Shown here: positions 7,901 through 15,764 of the stretch, in pieces
How positions within the stretch are numbered: the first letter of the stretch is position 1
Layout: each line of letters opens with the position of its first letter
DNA from: DASTOB01 sp035720425
Lineage (GTDB): Bacteria; Chloroflexota; Limnocylindria; Limnocylindrales; CSP1-4
Direction of reading: 5' to 3'
DNA: 34,809 bases
Assembly (NCBI GenBank): GCA_035720425.1
Contig: DASTOB010000137.1
Span: forward strand, 1 to 34,809
The notes under the pieces: model-generated
Seen by the model: only the letters and a program-made list of their open reading frames with translations
Told to the model about the DNA's origin: nothing
Databases searched by the model: none
Made by a program: the position numbers and the translations under genes

Positions 7901-10027
7901 GGGACCGGACGGGCGGACGTGGAGGTATCGGGTACCGGAATCTCCCCACCAGTCGTCGGCGACCACGGTGGCCTCGAACGTCGCGCGCCCGTCCGCGTCG
8001 GTGGGCCCGGCGGGCCGCTCGCCTCCCTCGCCCGATGCGATGAGGTCGAGCGACGGGACGGGCGACCCATCGAAGAACGTCGCCGTGGCCGTCCAGTAGA
8101 CGCTCGCGCCCGCGACGACGGCCGTGCGGTCCGGTTCGAGCGTGAGCTCGAAGGCCGGCTTGCGAATGATCGCGACCTCGACCCACCGGCGGGCCACCAC
8201 GCGACCGTCGACCACGGCCTCCAGGACGTACGCGCCGAGCGGCAACCGCTCGAACGGCAGGCTGGCGATGAACGCCCCGGACGGGTTCGGCGCGACGGTC
8301 GTGCGGGCGATGACGGGCACGTCGCGCGCGGCGCCGTACTGCTCGATGACGAGCCGCAGCTCGACGGCGGGCGGCACGGACCCGTCGTCCCGGCCGCGCA
8401 GGTAGCCCCACGTCTCGATGCGGTCGGTGGACCGGTAGAGCGACCGCTCCGTGTACAGGAGCGACCAGAACGTCGAATCGGCGGCGGTCGACTTCTCCCA
8501 CCACTCGCCGCGGTAGATCCCGCCGTCCCAGCCCACCTCGAATGGGACGAACACGACATCGCCGGCCGGCGACGTGACCGACAGGAGGGGCGGTGTCGGC
8601 ACCGGGGCATCGCCCGCCTCGGCCGGCGGGAGCAGGCTGGCCGGTGTCGGCGCAACGAGCAGGCCGTCCGCGCCGGTTTCGCCGAGGGCGGCCCCGCCGA
8701 CGATCGCGACCCGTGCCCCGGACAGCGGGCCACCGCCCACGACGTCGTTCACCCAGACGACCGTTCGATCGGTCAACACGGATACCCACGTCGAGACCGG
8801 CGTGACCTGCAGGAACGCCTGGCTCCGCCGCGATCCGGCCAGCTCCACGATGTAGCGGCCGGCGGCGAGGGTCTCCGGGAAGCGCAGGACGCGGTACGGC
8901 GAACCGGCCACTTCCTCGAGGGCGGCGCTGAAGCGACTCACCACGGGCAGCCCGTCGGTCGTCATCCGCGGCTGGCTGTGCTCTGTCCAGCGCGGCGCGG
9001 CGAGGAACGTCGTGAGCGTGGCGGACGCGGCCGCAGCCGTGGGCAGGCGGTAGACCGTGACGTCGGCCGACCGCAGCTCCGCCGGCGTCTGTGCGTCCGG
9101 ATCGAGCTGGACGACCTCGACGCCGAGAATCGGCGGTTCCGTGAGCCCGGTCTCGACGACGTCCCGCCCGAACCGGAGCCACGCACCGGCGGTCGCGGGA
9201 CCCTCCGTCTCGAACCGGAACGTGACGTCGGACTCGAGGACGAGATTCGTGCCGCTGCGCTCGAGCCCGGCGCGAACGGTCACCGTGTACGCGGTCGCCG
9301 GCAGCAGCGCCGTGGGCACGAAGACCTGCGTGCGGCCGTGGCGCTCGAAGCGTCCGTCGACGGCGGGCTCGATCGCGAAGTGGTCGGCCAGGTCCGCAAC
9401 CCCGTCCTGGTCGAACGTGACCTCGATCCCGGTCCGCACCGGTACCGCCGTGGTCCGGTCGCCGGGAATCGTCGAGAGGACGTGGACCGGCGTCCTGACT
9501 CGGAACGCCCACGACCCGGCGAGACTGCCGTCCTCGCCACGGAGGGCAAACCGGTAGAGCGTGCCCTCGGCGAGCGGCGTCGCCGGACGGACGAGGGACG
9601 TGTGCGCGTCCGACCCCGGCTCGACGGTGAGTTCGGTGCTCGGCGTCACCTCAAGGCGCGCGGCGAGGTCCGCCGCCCCCGCGTCGGTCAGGCTCCTCAG
9701 CGTGAACGTCGCATCGGGGCCGATGCCGGCGCCGTCGACGGCGCTCGGCGTGAGATCGGCGAGCCGGGCGAACGGCGCGAGCTCGACGCCCGTCCAGCCG
9801 GCCTCCGGGTCCGGCTCGCGAGTGGCGGACGGGCCGACCGAGCTGTCCGGCGTTGGGCTCGAGGTGGCGGGTGGAGCGGCGGCCCATGGCTGGGCGAGCA
9901 GCGTGGCCGACAGCGCCACAACGAGGACGGCCACGATGGCGACCTGGGTGCGTCGCTCCCCGACGGCACCGCGCAGGCGCGCGAGGTCCGGGACGGTGGG
10001 ACGCCGTGGGCTCGGTGTTCCGGTCAC
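4913..10027 (-). CDS. Alpha-2-macroglobulin-like protein lacking a thioester
   Basis: A giant protein of about 1,704 aa. A short basic N-terminus precedes one membrane segment (RRTQVAIVAVLVVALSATLL) and a Pro/Ser/Thr-rich linker, so it is probably anchored outside the cytoplasmic membrane. Repeated beta-sandwich domains follow. The MG2-like segment LLYTERSLYRSTDRIETWGY and the alpha-2-macroglobulin core signature TIRLSDDLTSWHVIASALT (near residue 1100) identify the family. An alpha-helical region rich in Ala and Leu follows where the thioester domain lies. The CxEQ thioester is absent: the only two cysteines are near the C-terminus (about residues 1609 and 1647) and may form a disulfide. Bacterial homologues are thought to trap foreign proteases, usually beside pbpC, which is missing here. 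Start chosen at GTG 10027; further upstream codons are possible. Confidence 0.88.
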   Translation of the reverse strand: MTGTPSPRRPTVPDLARLRGAVGERRTQVAIVAVLVVALSATLLAQPWAAAPPATSSPTPDSSVGPSATREPDPEAGWTGVELAPFARLADLTPSAVDGAGIGPDATFTLRSLTDAGAADLAARLEVTPSTELTVEPGSDAHTSLVRPATPLAEGTLYRFALRGEDGSLAGSWAFRVRTPVHVLSTIPGDRTTAVPVRTGIEVTFDQDGVADLADHFAIEPAVDGRFERHGRTQVFVPTALLPATAYTVTVRAGLERSGTNLVLESDVTFRFETEGPATAGAWLRFGRDVVETGLTEPPILGVEVVQLDPDAQTPAELRSADVTVYRLPTAAAASATLTTFLAAPRWTEHSQPRMTTDGLPVVSRFSAALEEVAGSPYRVLRFPETLAAGRYIVELAGSRRSQAFLQVTPVSTWVSVLTDRTVVWVNDVVGGGPLSGARVAIVGGAALGETGADGLLVAPTPASLLPPAEAGDAPVPTPPLLSVTSPAGDVVFVPFEVGWDGGIYRGEWWEKSTAADSTFWSLLYTERSLYRSTDRIETWGYLRGRDDGSVPPAVELRLVIEQYGAARDVPVIARTTVAPNPSGAFIASLPFERLPLGAYVLEAVVDGRVVARRWVEVAIIRKPAFELTLEPDRTAVVAGASVYWTATATFFDGSPVPSLDLIASGEGGERPAGPTDADGRATFEATVVADDWWGDSGTRYLHVRPSGPEEAEIYATDEVVVFPAALDLDASGRLDGDRLLLNGTVATIDLAAAEADIANGTWDGDPEGRALAGASVRAVITELIPVRRLIGTEYDFIEKVSRPRYEWSEQRREVRTLTLTSGSDGTINATVPVPDPAHQYAIVLSVVDRAGRTARHEQTVGAAVETWWFDAGVRFQTQSGADAGADSYAIGETVTWRMTDDGEPLESGGPNRYLYIVAQRGLVDTTVTSSATFDRRFAPADAPRIFIMGIRFTGATYPPKAAAWASFEPEPRRLDVAVTADRTGYRPGEEVTLTVRTTDADGQPLPARVVVQVVDEKLFAIDGATVPTPLEDLYAPVDSGIVRLTSTHQLPTLAGPEGEGGDTTGGGARIDFRDTLAFLTLDTGADGTATSTIRLSDDLTSWHVIASALTADLRAGVGERLVPVSLPLFVEATVADEYLVADRPAIRLRAFGEALRPGDPVRFTISSRTLGLAATTVEGSALETTWFELPALSVGHHTIDIAVVAPTRRDETGRVLGDRLVRSFDVIESRLAATDTTFVRAGDALPTIAGEDVARYTFTDAARGRWLPVLEGLTDPPGARLDRGLAQALARDVLVDWFGRDPATLPESSFDPSRYPAGAFDAPQGGLPTVGLALLPYGGPDPWLALRVALVAPERVNPEALGYIAGELAARDDTARDLRIAALAALAALGQPVVEDLTAALDEPDLTVAERTWLGLGFASLGDDGTARSIEQVLLAEHGQRRGAWIRLRAGTTIDETVDATALFGLLAAAVGDPLAADVVAFVVEHPSRETSHALEVAGAVMRVLERTPATAASFAWTVDGHRTVVRLAAGESRTLALTPAQRADLVVERLSGAVGIAITARTPISIADVARDPDLSLTRTVANRVLPTDELVIVDLAATFTGAALRSSCYEVEEVVPSGLVPVATGSVRAIGSYIGPSSIVGQRVTFCVPFGVAGAGPTARMRYVARVVNAGAFRWEPAILHLGSPDDGAAVAPGETIRIGD

Positions 10028-10142
10028 GTCGAAGGTGCCTCTGGTAGGGCCCTGGCTGCGTGGGCGCCACCGATGTGACGAACGAGCGCCCGATTCGTTG
10101 CGCGGGCGCCACACAAGCGCGGCCGGCGGTGCAGTGCGGGGC

Positions 10143-10156
10143 AGTACGTTCGTACT
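10143..10156. promoter_or_regulatory. Palindrome upstream of the CpaF-RidA gene
   Basis: AGTACG (10143-10148) and CGTACT (10151-10156) form a perfect 6-bp inverted repeat around TT. A -10-like TATGCT lies at 10176-10181, so the palindrome covers the expected -35 region, where no good -35 hexamer exists. This arrangement suggests an operator or activator site; no regulator can be assigned. Confidence 0.35.
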
Positions 10157-10214
10157 ACGGGAGACGGATCGGCGCTATGCTCTCGGCGAATCATCCACGC
10201 GCGCGGGGGAGACC

Positions 10215-12053
10215 ATGTCCCTGCTCCAGCGAGTAGAGCGAGCACAGAAGCCGGCCGGTGGCGGCACCGCGGACGGCGCCACGCCCGCCGCCCCGGGGAA
10301 CGCCGGCGGTGCGGGTGCGCTCGTTCCGGTCGGTCCGGCGCCGGCGCCTCGAAGCCCGGCCCGTGAGCAGTTCCTGCGCGAGATCCGGTTCCGCCTCCAA
10401 GCGGAGGTCATCCACGCCTCCGACTCCCTGCTCTCGGTCCCACCGGCGGAGGTCCGGACGCGGATGGCGGAGATCGTCGACCGGATCGTGAGCCAGCACG
10501 GCTTCGCCGTGACGAGGGACGAGCGGGTCCACCTCGTCGAGGGGCTCGTCCACGACGTGACCGGCTTCGGACCGATCGAGCCGTTCCTCGCCGACGAGAC
10601 GATCACCGAGGTCATGGTCAACGGGCCCAAGCAGATATACATCGAGCGAGCGGGCAAGATCGAGCGCGTCGACGTCGCCTTCCTCAACGACGACCACGTG
10701 ATGCGCGTGATCGACCGGATCATCACCCCGCTCGGCCGGCGGATCGACGAGACGAGCCCACGCGTCGACGCCCGGCTGCCGGACGGCTCGCGCGTCAACG
10801 CCGTGATCGCCCCGCTGTCCCTCGTCGGGCCGTGCATCACCGTCCGCAAGTTCTCGGCCACGCCGTACACGGTCGACGACCTTGTCGGGTTCGGGACGGC
10901 CTCGGCCGAGATGTTCGACTTCCTGCGCGTGTGCATCGAGGCACGCCTCAACGTGTTCGTGTCCGGCGGAACGGGATCCGGGAAAACGACCACGCTCAAC
11001 GTCCTGTCGTCGTTCATCCCGGACGACGAGCGGATCATCACGATCGAGGACGCCGCGGAGCTCCAGCTCCGGCAGTCCCACGTGGTGACCCTCGAGTCGC
11101 GCCCGCCGAACCTCGAGAGCCAGGGCGAGATCACGATCCGCGATCTCCTCCGCAATGCCCTCCACATGCGGCCGGACCGGATCATCGTCGGCGAGTGTCG
11201 CTCCGGCGAGGCGCTCGACATGCTCCAGGCGATGACGACCGGTCAGGACGGCTCGCTCTCGACCGGCCACGCGAACTCGCCGCGGGACATGCTCCGCCGG
11301 CTCGAGACGATGGTCCTCATGACCGGCTACGAGCTGCCGCTCCGGGCCATCCGCGAGCAGATCGCGTCGGCCGTCGATCTCATCGTCCACACCGCGCGCC
11401 TCAAGGACGGCACGCGCAAGATCGTCAACATCACCGAGGTCTACGGGATCGACGACGACGAGATCCTGACCCAGGACATCTTCACCTTCCAGCAGACCGC
11501 GTTCCGGGACGGGAAGGTCGAGGGCGCGCTCGCGCCGACCGGCATCCGTCCCACGTTCATGCCGAAGTTCAAGGCGAGCGGGATCCAGCTCCCGGAGGGC
11601 GAGTTCGGCATCCCGCCCGAGGACCCGTCGCGGCCGAGCGCCGTCCGACAGGGCAAGGGCCGCCTCATCGGGGTGATGGCCGAGCACCTCCGCGACGTGG
11701 CCCCCAAGACCGTCGGCATGGGCCGTGCCGTCGTCGCCGGGGGGATGGTCTACGTCTCGTCGATCGGTCCGATCGATCCGGACAGCGGCGAGGTCAAGAG
11801 CGGCGAGATCAAGGACCAGACCCGCCAGTGCCTGACCAACCTCAAGGCGAAGCTCGAGGAGGCCGGCAGCTCACTCGACAAGGTCGTCTGGGCGAACTGG
11901 TCCCTGCGCGACCCGGCGGAGTTCGACACGTTCAACGAGGAGTGGGTGCGCTGGTTCCCGGGCGACACGCCGATCGGCCAGGGCACGCTCATGCCGCCGC
12001 TCCAGCGGCGCGCCGGGTTCCGGATCTCGATCGGAGTCATCGCCGAGGCGTAG
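10215..12053 (+). CDS. cpaF: CpaF/TadA-type secretion ATPase fused to a RidA domain
   Basis: A 612-aa protein. Residues 1-55 are a low-complexity Ala/Gly/Pro leader. Residues 55 to about 470 form a CpaF/TadA (type II/IV secretion, Tad pilus) hexameric ATPase, with TGFGPIEPFLADETITEVMV, the Walker A GGTGSGKTT at 251-259, the Asp-box IITIEDAAELQL, the Walker B region RPDRIIVGECR and the His-box STGHANSP. From about residue 488 to the end (125 aa) lies a complete RidA/YjgF-like domain (GGMVYVSSIGPIDPDSGEVK, then LTNLKAKLEEAGSSLDKV). The joining stretch keeps G/C at nearly every third position in this frame, so the fusion looks genuine. The RidA carboxylate-binding Arg region reads PLQRRAGFRI, shifted from the usual form. 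No tadB/tadC or pilin gene is nearby. Start ATG 10215 has GGGGGA upstream. Confidence 0.9.
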   Translation: MSLLQRVERAQKPAGGGTADGATPAAPGNAGGAGALVPVGPAPAPRSPAREQFLREIRFRLQAEVIHASDSLLSVPPAEVRTRMAEIVDRIVSQHGFAVTRDERVHLVEGLVHDVTGFGPIEPFLADETITEVMVNGPKQIYIERAGKIERVDVAFLNDDHVMRVIDRIITPLGRRIDETSPRVDARLPDGSRVNAVIAPLSLVGPCITVRKFSATPYTVDDLVGFGTASAEMFDFLRVCIEARLNVFVSGGTGSGKTTTLNVLSSFIPDDERIITIEDAAELQLRQSHVVTLESRPPNLESQGEITIRDLLRNALHMRPDRIIVGECRSGEALDMLQAMTTGQDGSLSTGHANSPRDMLRRLETMVLMTGYELPLRAIREQIASAVDLIVHTARLKDGTRKIVNITEVYGIDDDEILTQDIFTFQQTAFRDGKVEGALAPTGIRPTFMPKFKASGIQLPEGEFGIPPEDPSRPSAVRQGKGRLIGVMAEHLRDVAPKTVGMGRAVVAGGMVYVSSIGPIDPDSGEVKSGEIKDQTRQCLTNLKAKLEEAGSSLDKVVWANWSLRDPAEFDTFNEEWVRWFPGDTPIGQGTLMPPLQRRAGFRISIGVIAEA

Positions 12054-12071
12054 GCCGGCGGCGATCGGCAC

Positions 12072-13214
12072 GTGACCCCCGACGAGGACGTCCTCGACCT
12101 GGTCGGCCGCCTGGTCGCGATCGATTCGGTCAATCCGTCGCTCGTCCCGGGGGCCGCGGGCGAGTCCCGGGTCGCCGCCTTCGTCGCGGACTGGGCCCGA
12201 TCGGCCGGCCTCGGTGTCGACGTCGTCGAGGAAACGCCCGGCCGACCGAGCGTGATCGTCCGCGGCGGCGGACGAACCGGCGGCGGCCGAACGCTCCTCC
12301 TCTGTGCCCACCTCGACACGGTGGGGCTCGACGCGGTGGCGGATCCGCTCACCGTGCGGGCCGATGGCGACCGGCTCTATGGCCGCGGCGTCTACGACAT
12401 GAAAGGCGGGCTCGCCGCGGCCCTCGTGGCCTGTCGCGACGCGGTGGCCGCCGGCATCGCGGGGCAGATCGTCGTGGCCTGCGTGGCCGACGAGGAGCAC
12501 GCCAGCCTCGGGATCCAGGAGGTGCTCCGCCACGTGACGGCCGACGCCGCCATCGTGACCGAGCCGACCGAGCTCGCGATCGCGACCGCGCACAAGGGCT
12601 TCGTCTGGACCGAGATCGCGATCGCCGGCCGGGCCGCCCACGGCTCGCGACCCCACCTCGGCGTCGACGCCATCCTCAAGGCCGGTCCGATCCTCGTCGG
12701 CCTCGAGGCGTTGAATCGCCGCCTGGCCGACCGCCCGCACCCGGCGCTGGGACCCGGGATCCTCCACGGTTCGCTCATCGCCGGCGGGATCGGCGAGTCG
12801 ACCATCCCGGATCGCTGCGTCATCACCGTCGAGCGCCGGACGCTGCCCGGAGAGTCCGTGGCCGACGTCGAGGCCGAGATCGAAGCGGTCCTCGGGGCGT
12901 GCCGCTCGGCGGACCCGGAGCTCGTCGTCACGCAGCGCACGACCCTGGCCCGATCGGCGTTCGAGACGGACCCGAACACGCCGATCGCCGAGGCGCTCCG
13001 TGCCGCGACCGGGTCGGTCCTCGGCACCGCCGCGCCGACGACTGCGGTGAGCTACTGGGCGGACTCCGCGTTCATCGCCGAGGCGGGCATCCCGACCGTG
13101 CTGTTCGGCCCGATCGGCGACGGCGCGCACGCCGAGGTCGAGTGGGTGAGCGCGTCGAGCACGGTCGCAACGGCGCGGGCGCTCACGGCCGCGGCGATCG
13201 CCTTCTGCGCCTGA
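12072..13214 (+). CDS. M20-family metallopeptidase/deacetylase, ArgE/DapE-like
   Basis: A 380-aa zinc hydrolase of the M20 family, which includes acetylornithine deacetylase (ArgE), succinyl-diaminopimelate desuccinylase (DapE) and aminoacylases. Metal ligands are visible: His80 in CAHLDTV, bridging Asp109 in RGVYDMKGG, the catalytic/metal Glu pair 141-142 in ADEEHASLG, Glu in VTEPTE, and His353 in GDGAHAEVEW. The central lid domain begins around AIAGRAAHGSRPHLGVDAI with its dimerisation His. It starts at GTG 12072, 18 bp after the RidA fusion, so the two are probably co-transcribed. RidA proteins commonly neighbour amino-acid or amide metabolism genes, in keeping with this pairing. The exact substrate cannot be chosen from sequence. 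Confidence 0.92.
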   Translation: MTPDEDVLDLVGRLVAIDSVNPSLVPGAAGESRVAAFVADWARSAGLGVDVVEETPGRPSVIVRGGGRTGGGRTLLLCAHLDTVGLDAVADPLTVRADGDRLYGRGVYDMKGGLAAALVACRDAVAAGIAGQIVVACVADEEHASLGIQEVLRHVTADAAIVTEPTELAIATAHKGFVWTEIAIAGRAAHGSRPHLGVDAILKAGPILVGLEALNRRLADRPHPALGPGILHGSLIAGGIGESTIPDRCVITVERRTLPGESVADVEAEIEAVLGACRSADPELVVTQRTTLARSAFETDPNTPIAEALRAATGSVLGTAAPTTAVSYWADSAFIAEAGIPTVLFGPIGDGAHAEVEWVSASSTVATARALTAAAIAFCA

Positions 13215-13229
13215 GCCGCGGCGGCGGCG

Positions 13230-14639
13230 TCACGGCTTGAGGATCGTGACGCTCGTCTCAGTGTTGCGCCCGGATGCGTACGTCCAGCCGCTCTTCGTCA
13301 GGTTGACCACGCTGAAGGTGACGGAGGCCGTCTTCTTGTTGAGCGACGAGCTCGACAGGCTGCACTGACCGGCGCCGTTCGTCGTGCACGTCGTCGCGCC
13401 CGAGCCCACGGTCCAGCTGCCGGTCACGACGGCGCCGGCCAGTGGTCCGAGGTCGTCCCGCACCGAGATCGTGACGGTCGCCGTCCACGAATTCCGGGTG
13501 CCGGCCCGCGTCGGGGCAAGGTCGCTGACCCACGCATCCGCCGCCGCCGGAGCCATGACCGTCACGCTCGCGCTCGTCGACGTGGCGGCGCCGTCGTCGT
13601 CGGTCACCGACAGTCCGATGGCGTACGTGCCGCCTGCGGCGTACGTGTGCGTCGGGCTCACCGCCCCGGACGTCCCACCGTCCCCGAAGGTCCAGGCATT
13701 CGTGGTGATCGTGCCGTCGCCGTCGGTCGAGGTGTTGGTGAACGTACAGACCAGGCCGGAGCAGGCGCTCGTGAACGAGGCCGTCGGTGGCTCGTTGGCC
13801 GTCGGCGTGCCCCACGTGTAGCCAGCGTCCCACGTGCCGGACGCGAGCCGCGCCTGGCCGGAGAGCGACGGGTGGAAGTAATCGCCGGCGACATCGTTAC
13901 GGGTGAGCACCGTGTTGAACACCGCGTTGCCATCCCAGCGGCAGCGCGGCGTCAGAGCGCAGGCGTTGGCCAGGGCCGTGTTGAAGTCGATGTTCCGCTG
14001 GCGGACCTCGAGGCGCCGCTGGACGTCGGCCTGCTGGGTGGAGGTCGGATTGGCGAGCAGGGATTGGCAGATGCCGCCGACGGACCAGATGAACCGGGCC
14101 CAGAAGTCGTTCTTGAACAGGTTCCACAGCTGGTACGCGTCGGGGATGCTCGTGACGTAGATGAACGTATTCGGCGAGCCGTTCGTGACCGCAGCGAGCG
14201 CGGCCTGGACCTGGCCGCCGAAGACGGACACGTCCGTCATCGTCGATACATTGTCCGTGCACAGGTCGTTGCCGCCGATCTGGACCGTCAGGTAGTCCGG
14301 CTTGAGGTTCACGACGTTCTGCATCTGGGTGGCAAGTCCGGCCGCCTTCGCGCCGCTCACCGAGAAGTTGTGGTTGGCTCCGCTGATCGGTGCGCCGAGC
14401 GCGAGCAGGCGGAGGTAGTGGCTGTTGACGGTGCTGCTCGTGCCGGTCGACCACGAGTTCTGCGGGGCATCGCCGCCGAGGCTGCCGTCGCTGCTGGCGG
14501 CCTGGCTGATCGAGTCGCCGACGGCCGCCATCGTGTCCGGAAACGGGATCGGATCGGCCGCACCGACCGTCGCGGGCGGCAGGAGACCGCCGAGCAGGAG
14601 CGCCGCGAGAGCCGCGATCGAAGCGATGCGCCGTGACAT
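13230..14639 (-). CDS. Secreted SGNH/GDSL hydrolase with PKD and Ig-like domains
   Basis: A 469-aa exported protein. MSRRIASIAALAALLLGGLL followed by an Ala-rich site is a Sec signal peptide. The SGNH catalytic blocks are present: block I AVGDSISQA with nucleophile Ser43, block III IGGNDLC, and block V DYFHPSLSGQ with His256 and its Asp two residues before Phe. A PKD domain follows (PPTASFTSACSG, then NAWTFGDGG and HTYAAGGTYAIGLSVTDDDG), then a C-terminal Ig-like domain ending with TSVTILKP. SGNH enzymes are esterases or lipases of lipids and polysaccharide acetyl groups; the PKD domain usually mediates surface or glycan binding. The start ATG 14639 follows a strong GGAGGGGAAG ribosome site. 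It converges with the M20 gene 15 bp away. Confidence 0.93.
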   Translation of the reverse strand: MSRRIASIAALAALLLGGLLPPATVGAADPIPFPDTMAAVGDSISQAASSDGSLGGDAPQNSWSTGTSSTVNSHYLRLLALGAPISGANHNFSVSGAKAAGLATQMQNVVNLKPDYLTVQIGGNDLCTDNVSTMTDVSVFGGQVQAALAAVTNGSPNTFIYVTSIPDAYQLWNLFKNDFWARFIWSVGGICQSLLANPTSTQQADVQRRLEVRQRNIDFNTALANACALTPRCRWDGNAVFNTVLTRNDVAGDYFHPSLSGQARLASGTWDAGYTWGTPTANEPPTASFTSACSGLVCTFTNTSTDGDGTITTNAWTFGDGGTSGAVSPTHTYAAGGTYAIGLSVTDDDGAATSTSASVTVMAPAAADAWVSDLAPTRAGTRNSWTATVTISVRDDLGPLAGAVVTGSWTVGSGATTCTTNGAGQCSLSSSSLNKKTASVTFSVVNLTKSGWTYASGRNTETSVTILKP

Positions 14640-14765
14640 TCGACTTCCCCTCCACACGTCGCGCCTGGCCGGCGTCGTGCCTCACGATAGCGGTCTGCGC
14701 AAGGCACGCGCACGGGCCCGTCGCGCACGGGTCCGGGTATCCTCCCGCCGGAGGAGGTGCGACCG

Positions 14766-15113
14766 ATGCAGATTCCCAAGCCGACCGACGACGACGTCGC
14801 GCGCTTCCGCGCGCTCGTCCCGGACGATCCGAGGGTCACGATCAAGCCGATGTTCGGCAACCTCGGAGCGTTCGTGAACGGGAACATGTTCATGGGCCTG
14901 TTAGGGTCGGACATCGGGGTGAAGCTGGCGCCGGCCGACGCGGAACTGCTCGGCGCGATCGAGGGGGCCGGGCCGTTCGGGCCGGCCGAGCGCCCGATGG
15001 GCGGCTACGTGACGCTGCCGCCCGCGATGACCGAAGCGACCGACGCCGGTCCCTGGGTCGCGCTCGCCCTCGAGCACGTCGGGGCGCTGCCGCCGAAGCC
15101 CAGGAAGCCCTGA
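14766..15113 (+). CDS. TfoX/Sxy N-terminal domain protein
   Basis: A 115-aa single-domain protein similar to the N-terminal domain of TfoX/Sxy. The characteristic segment is TIKPMFGNLGAFVNGNMFMG, where the MFG.....NG pattern marks the family, followed by IGVKLAPADA and a MGGYVTLPP segment. In gamma-proteobacteria Sxy helps CRP activate competence genes; stand-alone TfoX-N proteins elsewhere have no established role. ATG 14766 is preceded by GGAGGAGG at a 7-nt spacing. This is better than the in-frame GTG 14757, which lies inside that ribosome site. It is divergent from the GDSL hydrolase and shares a promoter gap of about 125 bp with it. Confidence 0.85.
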   Translation: MQIPKPTDDDVARFRALVPDDPRVTIKPMFGNLGAFVNGNMFMGLLGSDIGVKLAPADAELLGAIEGAGPFGPAERPMGGYVTLPPAMTEATDAGPWVALALEHVGALPPKPRKP

Positions 15114-15165
15114 CGGTCGCAGGCCTGAGGTGCGCCCCCCGGTCCCAGACGCGAGCCGCTGCCGA

Positions 15166-15579
15166 TCAGCCCTCAGGCTCGAGCGTCAGCGCCGCCGAGT
15201 TGATGCAGTAGCGAAGCCCCGTCGGGTTTGGCCCGTCGTCGAAGACGTGCCCGAGGTGCCCGCCGCACGTCGCGCACAGCGCCTCGGTCCGGGTCATGAA
15301 GAAGGAACGATCCGTCTCCGTGACCACGGCCGCCGGATCGGCCGGGGTGAAGAAGCTCGGCCAGCCCGTGCCCGATTCGAACTTTGCGTCCGAACGGAAG
15401 AGCTCCGTGCCGCAGCCGGCACAACGATACGAACCCGGCCGATGCTCGTCCCAGAGCTCTCCGCTGAAAGCCCGCTCGGTGCCCTTCTGACGAAGGACCC
15501 GGTACTGCTCGGGCGTGAGGGCCGCACGCCATGCGGCGTCCGACTTGATGGGTGCGGGGGTGGTCTTTGTGTCTCTCAT
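15166..15579 (-). CDS. msrB: Peptide-methionine (R)-S-oxide reductase MsrB
   Basis: A 137-aa enzyme that reduces methionine-R-sulfoxide in oxidised proteins with thioredoxin as donor. Structural zinc is held by two CxxC pairs, Cys53/Cys56 in YRCAGCGTELF and Cys102/Cys105 in LCATCGGHLGHVF. The active site shows GTGWPSFF and catalytic Cys125 in RYCINSAAL. The N-terminal TPEQYRVLRQKGTERAFSG is also typical. The size equals a single-domain cytoplasmic MsrB with no signal peptide. Start ATG 15579 is chosen because the upstream extension is Arg/Cys-rich and not conserved-looking. The gap up to 15764 holds nothing I can identify. Confidence 0.95.
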   Translation of the reverse strand: MRDTKTTPAPIKSDAAWRAALTPEQYRVLRQKGTERAFSGELWDEHRPGSYRCAGCGTELFRSDAKFESGTGWPSFFTPADPAAVVTETDRSFFMTRTEALCATCGGHLGHVFDDGPNPTGLRYCINSAALTLEPEG

Positions 15580-15764
15580 GGGGTTGAGGCTACATCCGGA
15601 ATGTGGCGAGGCGATGACGGACCGGCAGCACCGGCGGCGACGAACCTCACACCGTGTGATCATGCGCGACGGCAACGCCGACCGAGCTTCGTTCACGCGC
15701 CTCACCGCCCTCCGCAGCAACGGGACGTGGTACGGCCGGAACCCGGTCGCGTAAAGCTGGCGCG

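Noticed and set aside
7391..10078. Rightward open frame of about 895 codons opposite the macroglobulin-like gene
   Set aside because: Low-complexity antisense translation; the leftward frame has recognisable family motifs.
11674..11678. TGATG as an actual cpaF stop and ridA start
   Set aside because: The TGA is in the +1 frame, whose third positions are not GC-rich between 11600 and 11674; the ATPase frame reads straight through.
10832..13240. 802-codon rightward frame within the CpaF-RidA and M20 genes
   Set aside because: A +1 shadow rich in Arg and Pro, without motifs; the true frames carry Walker and metal-site motifs.
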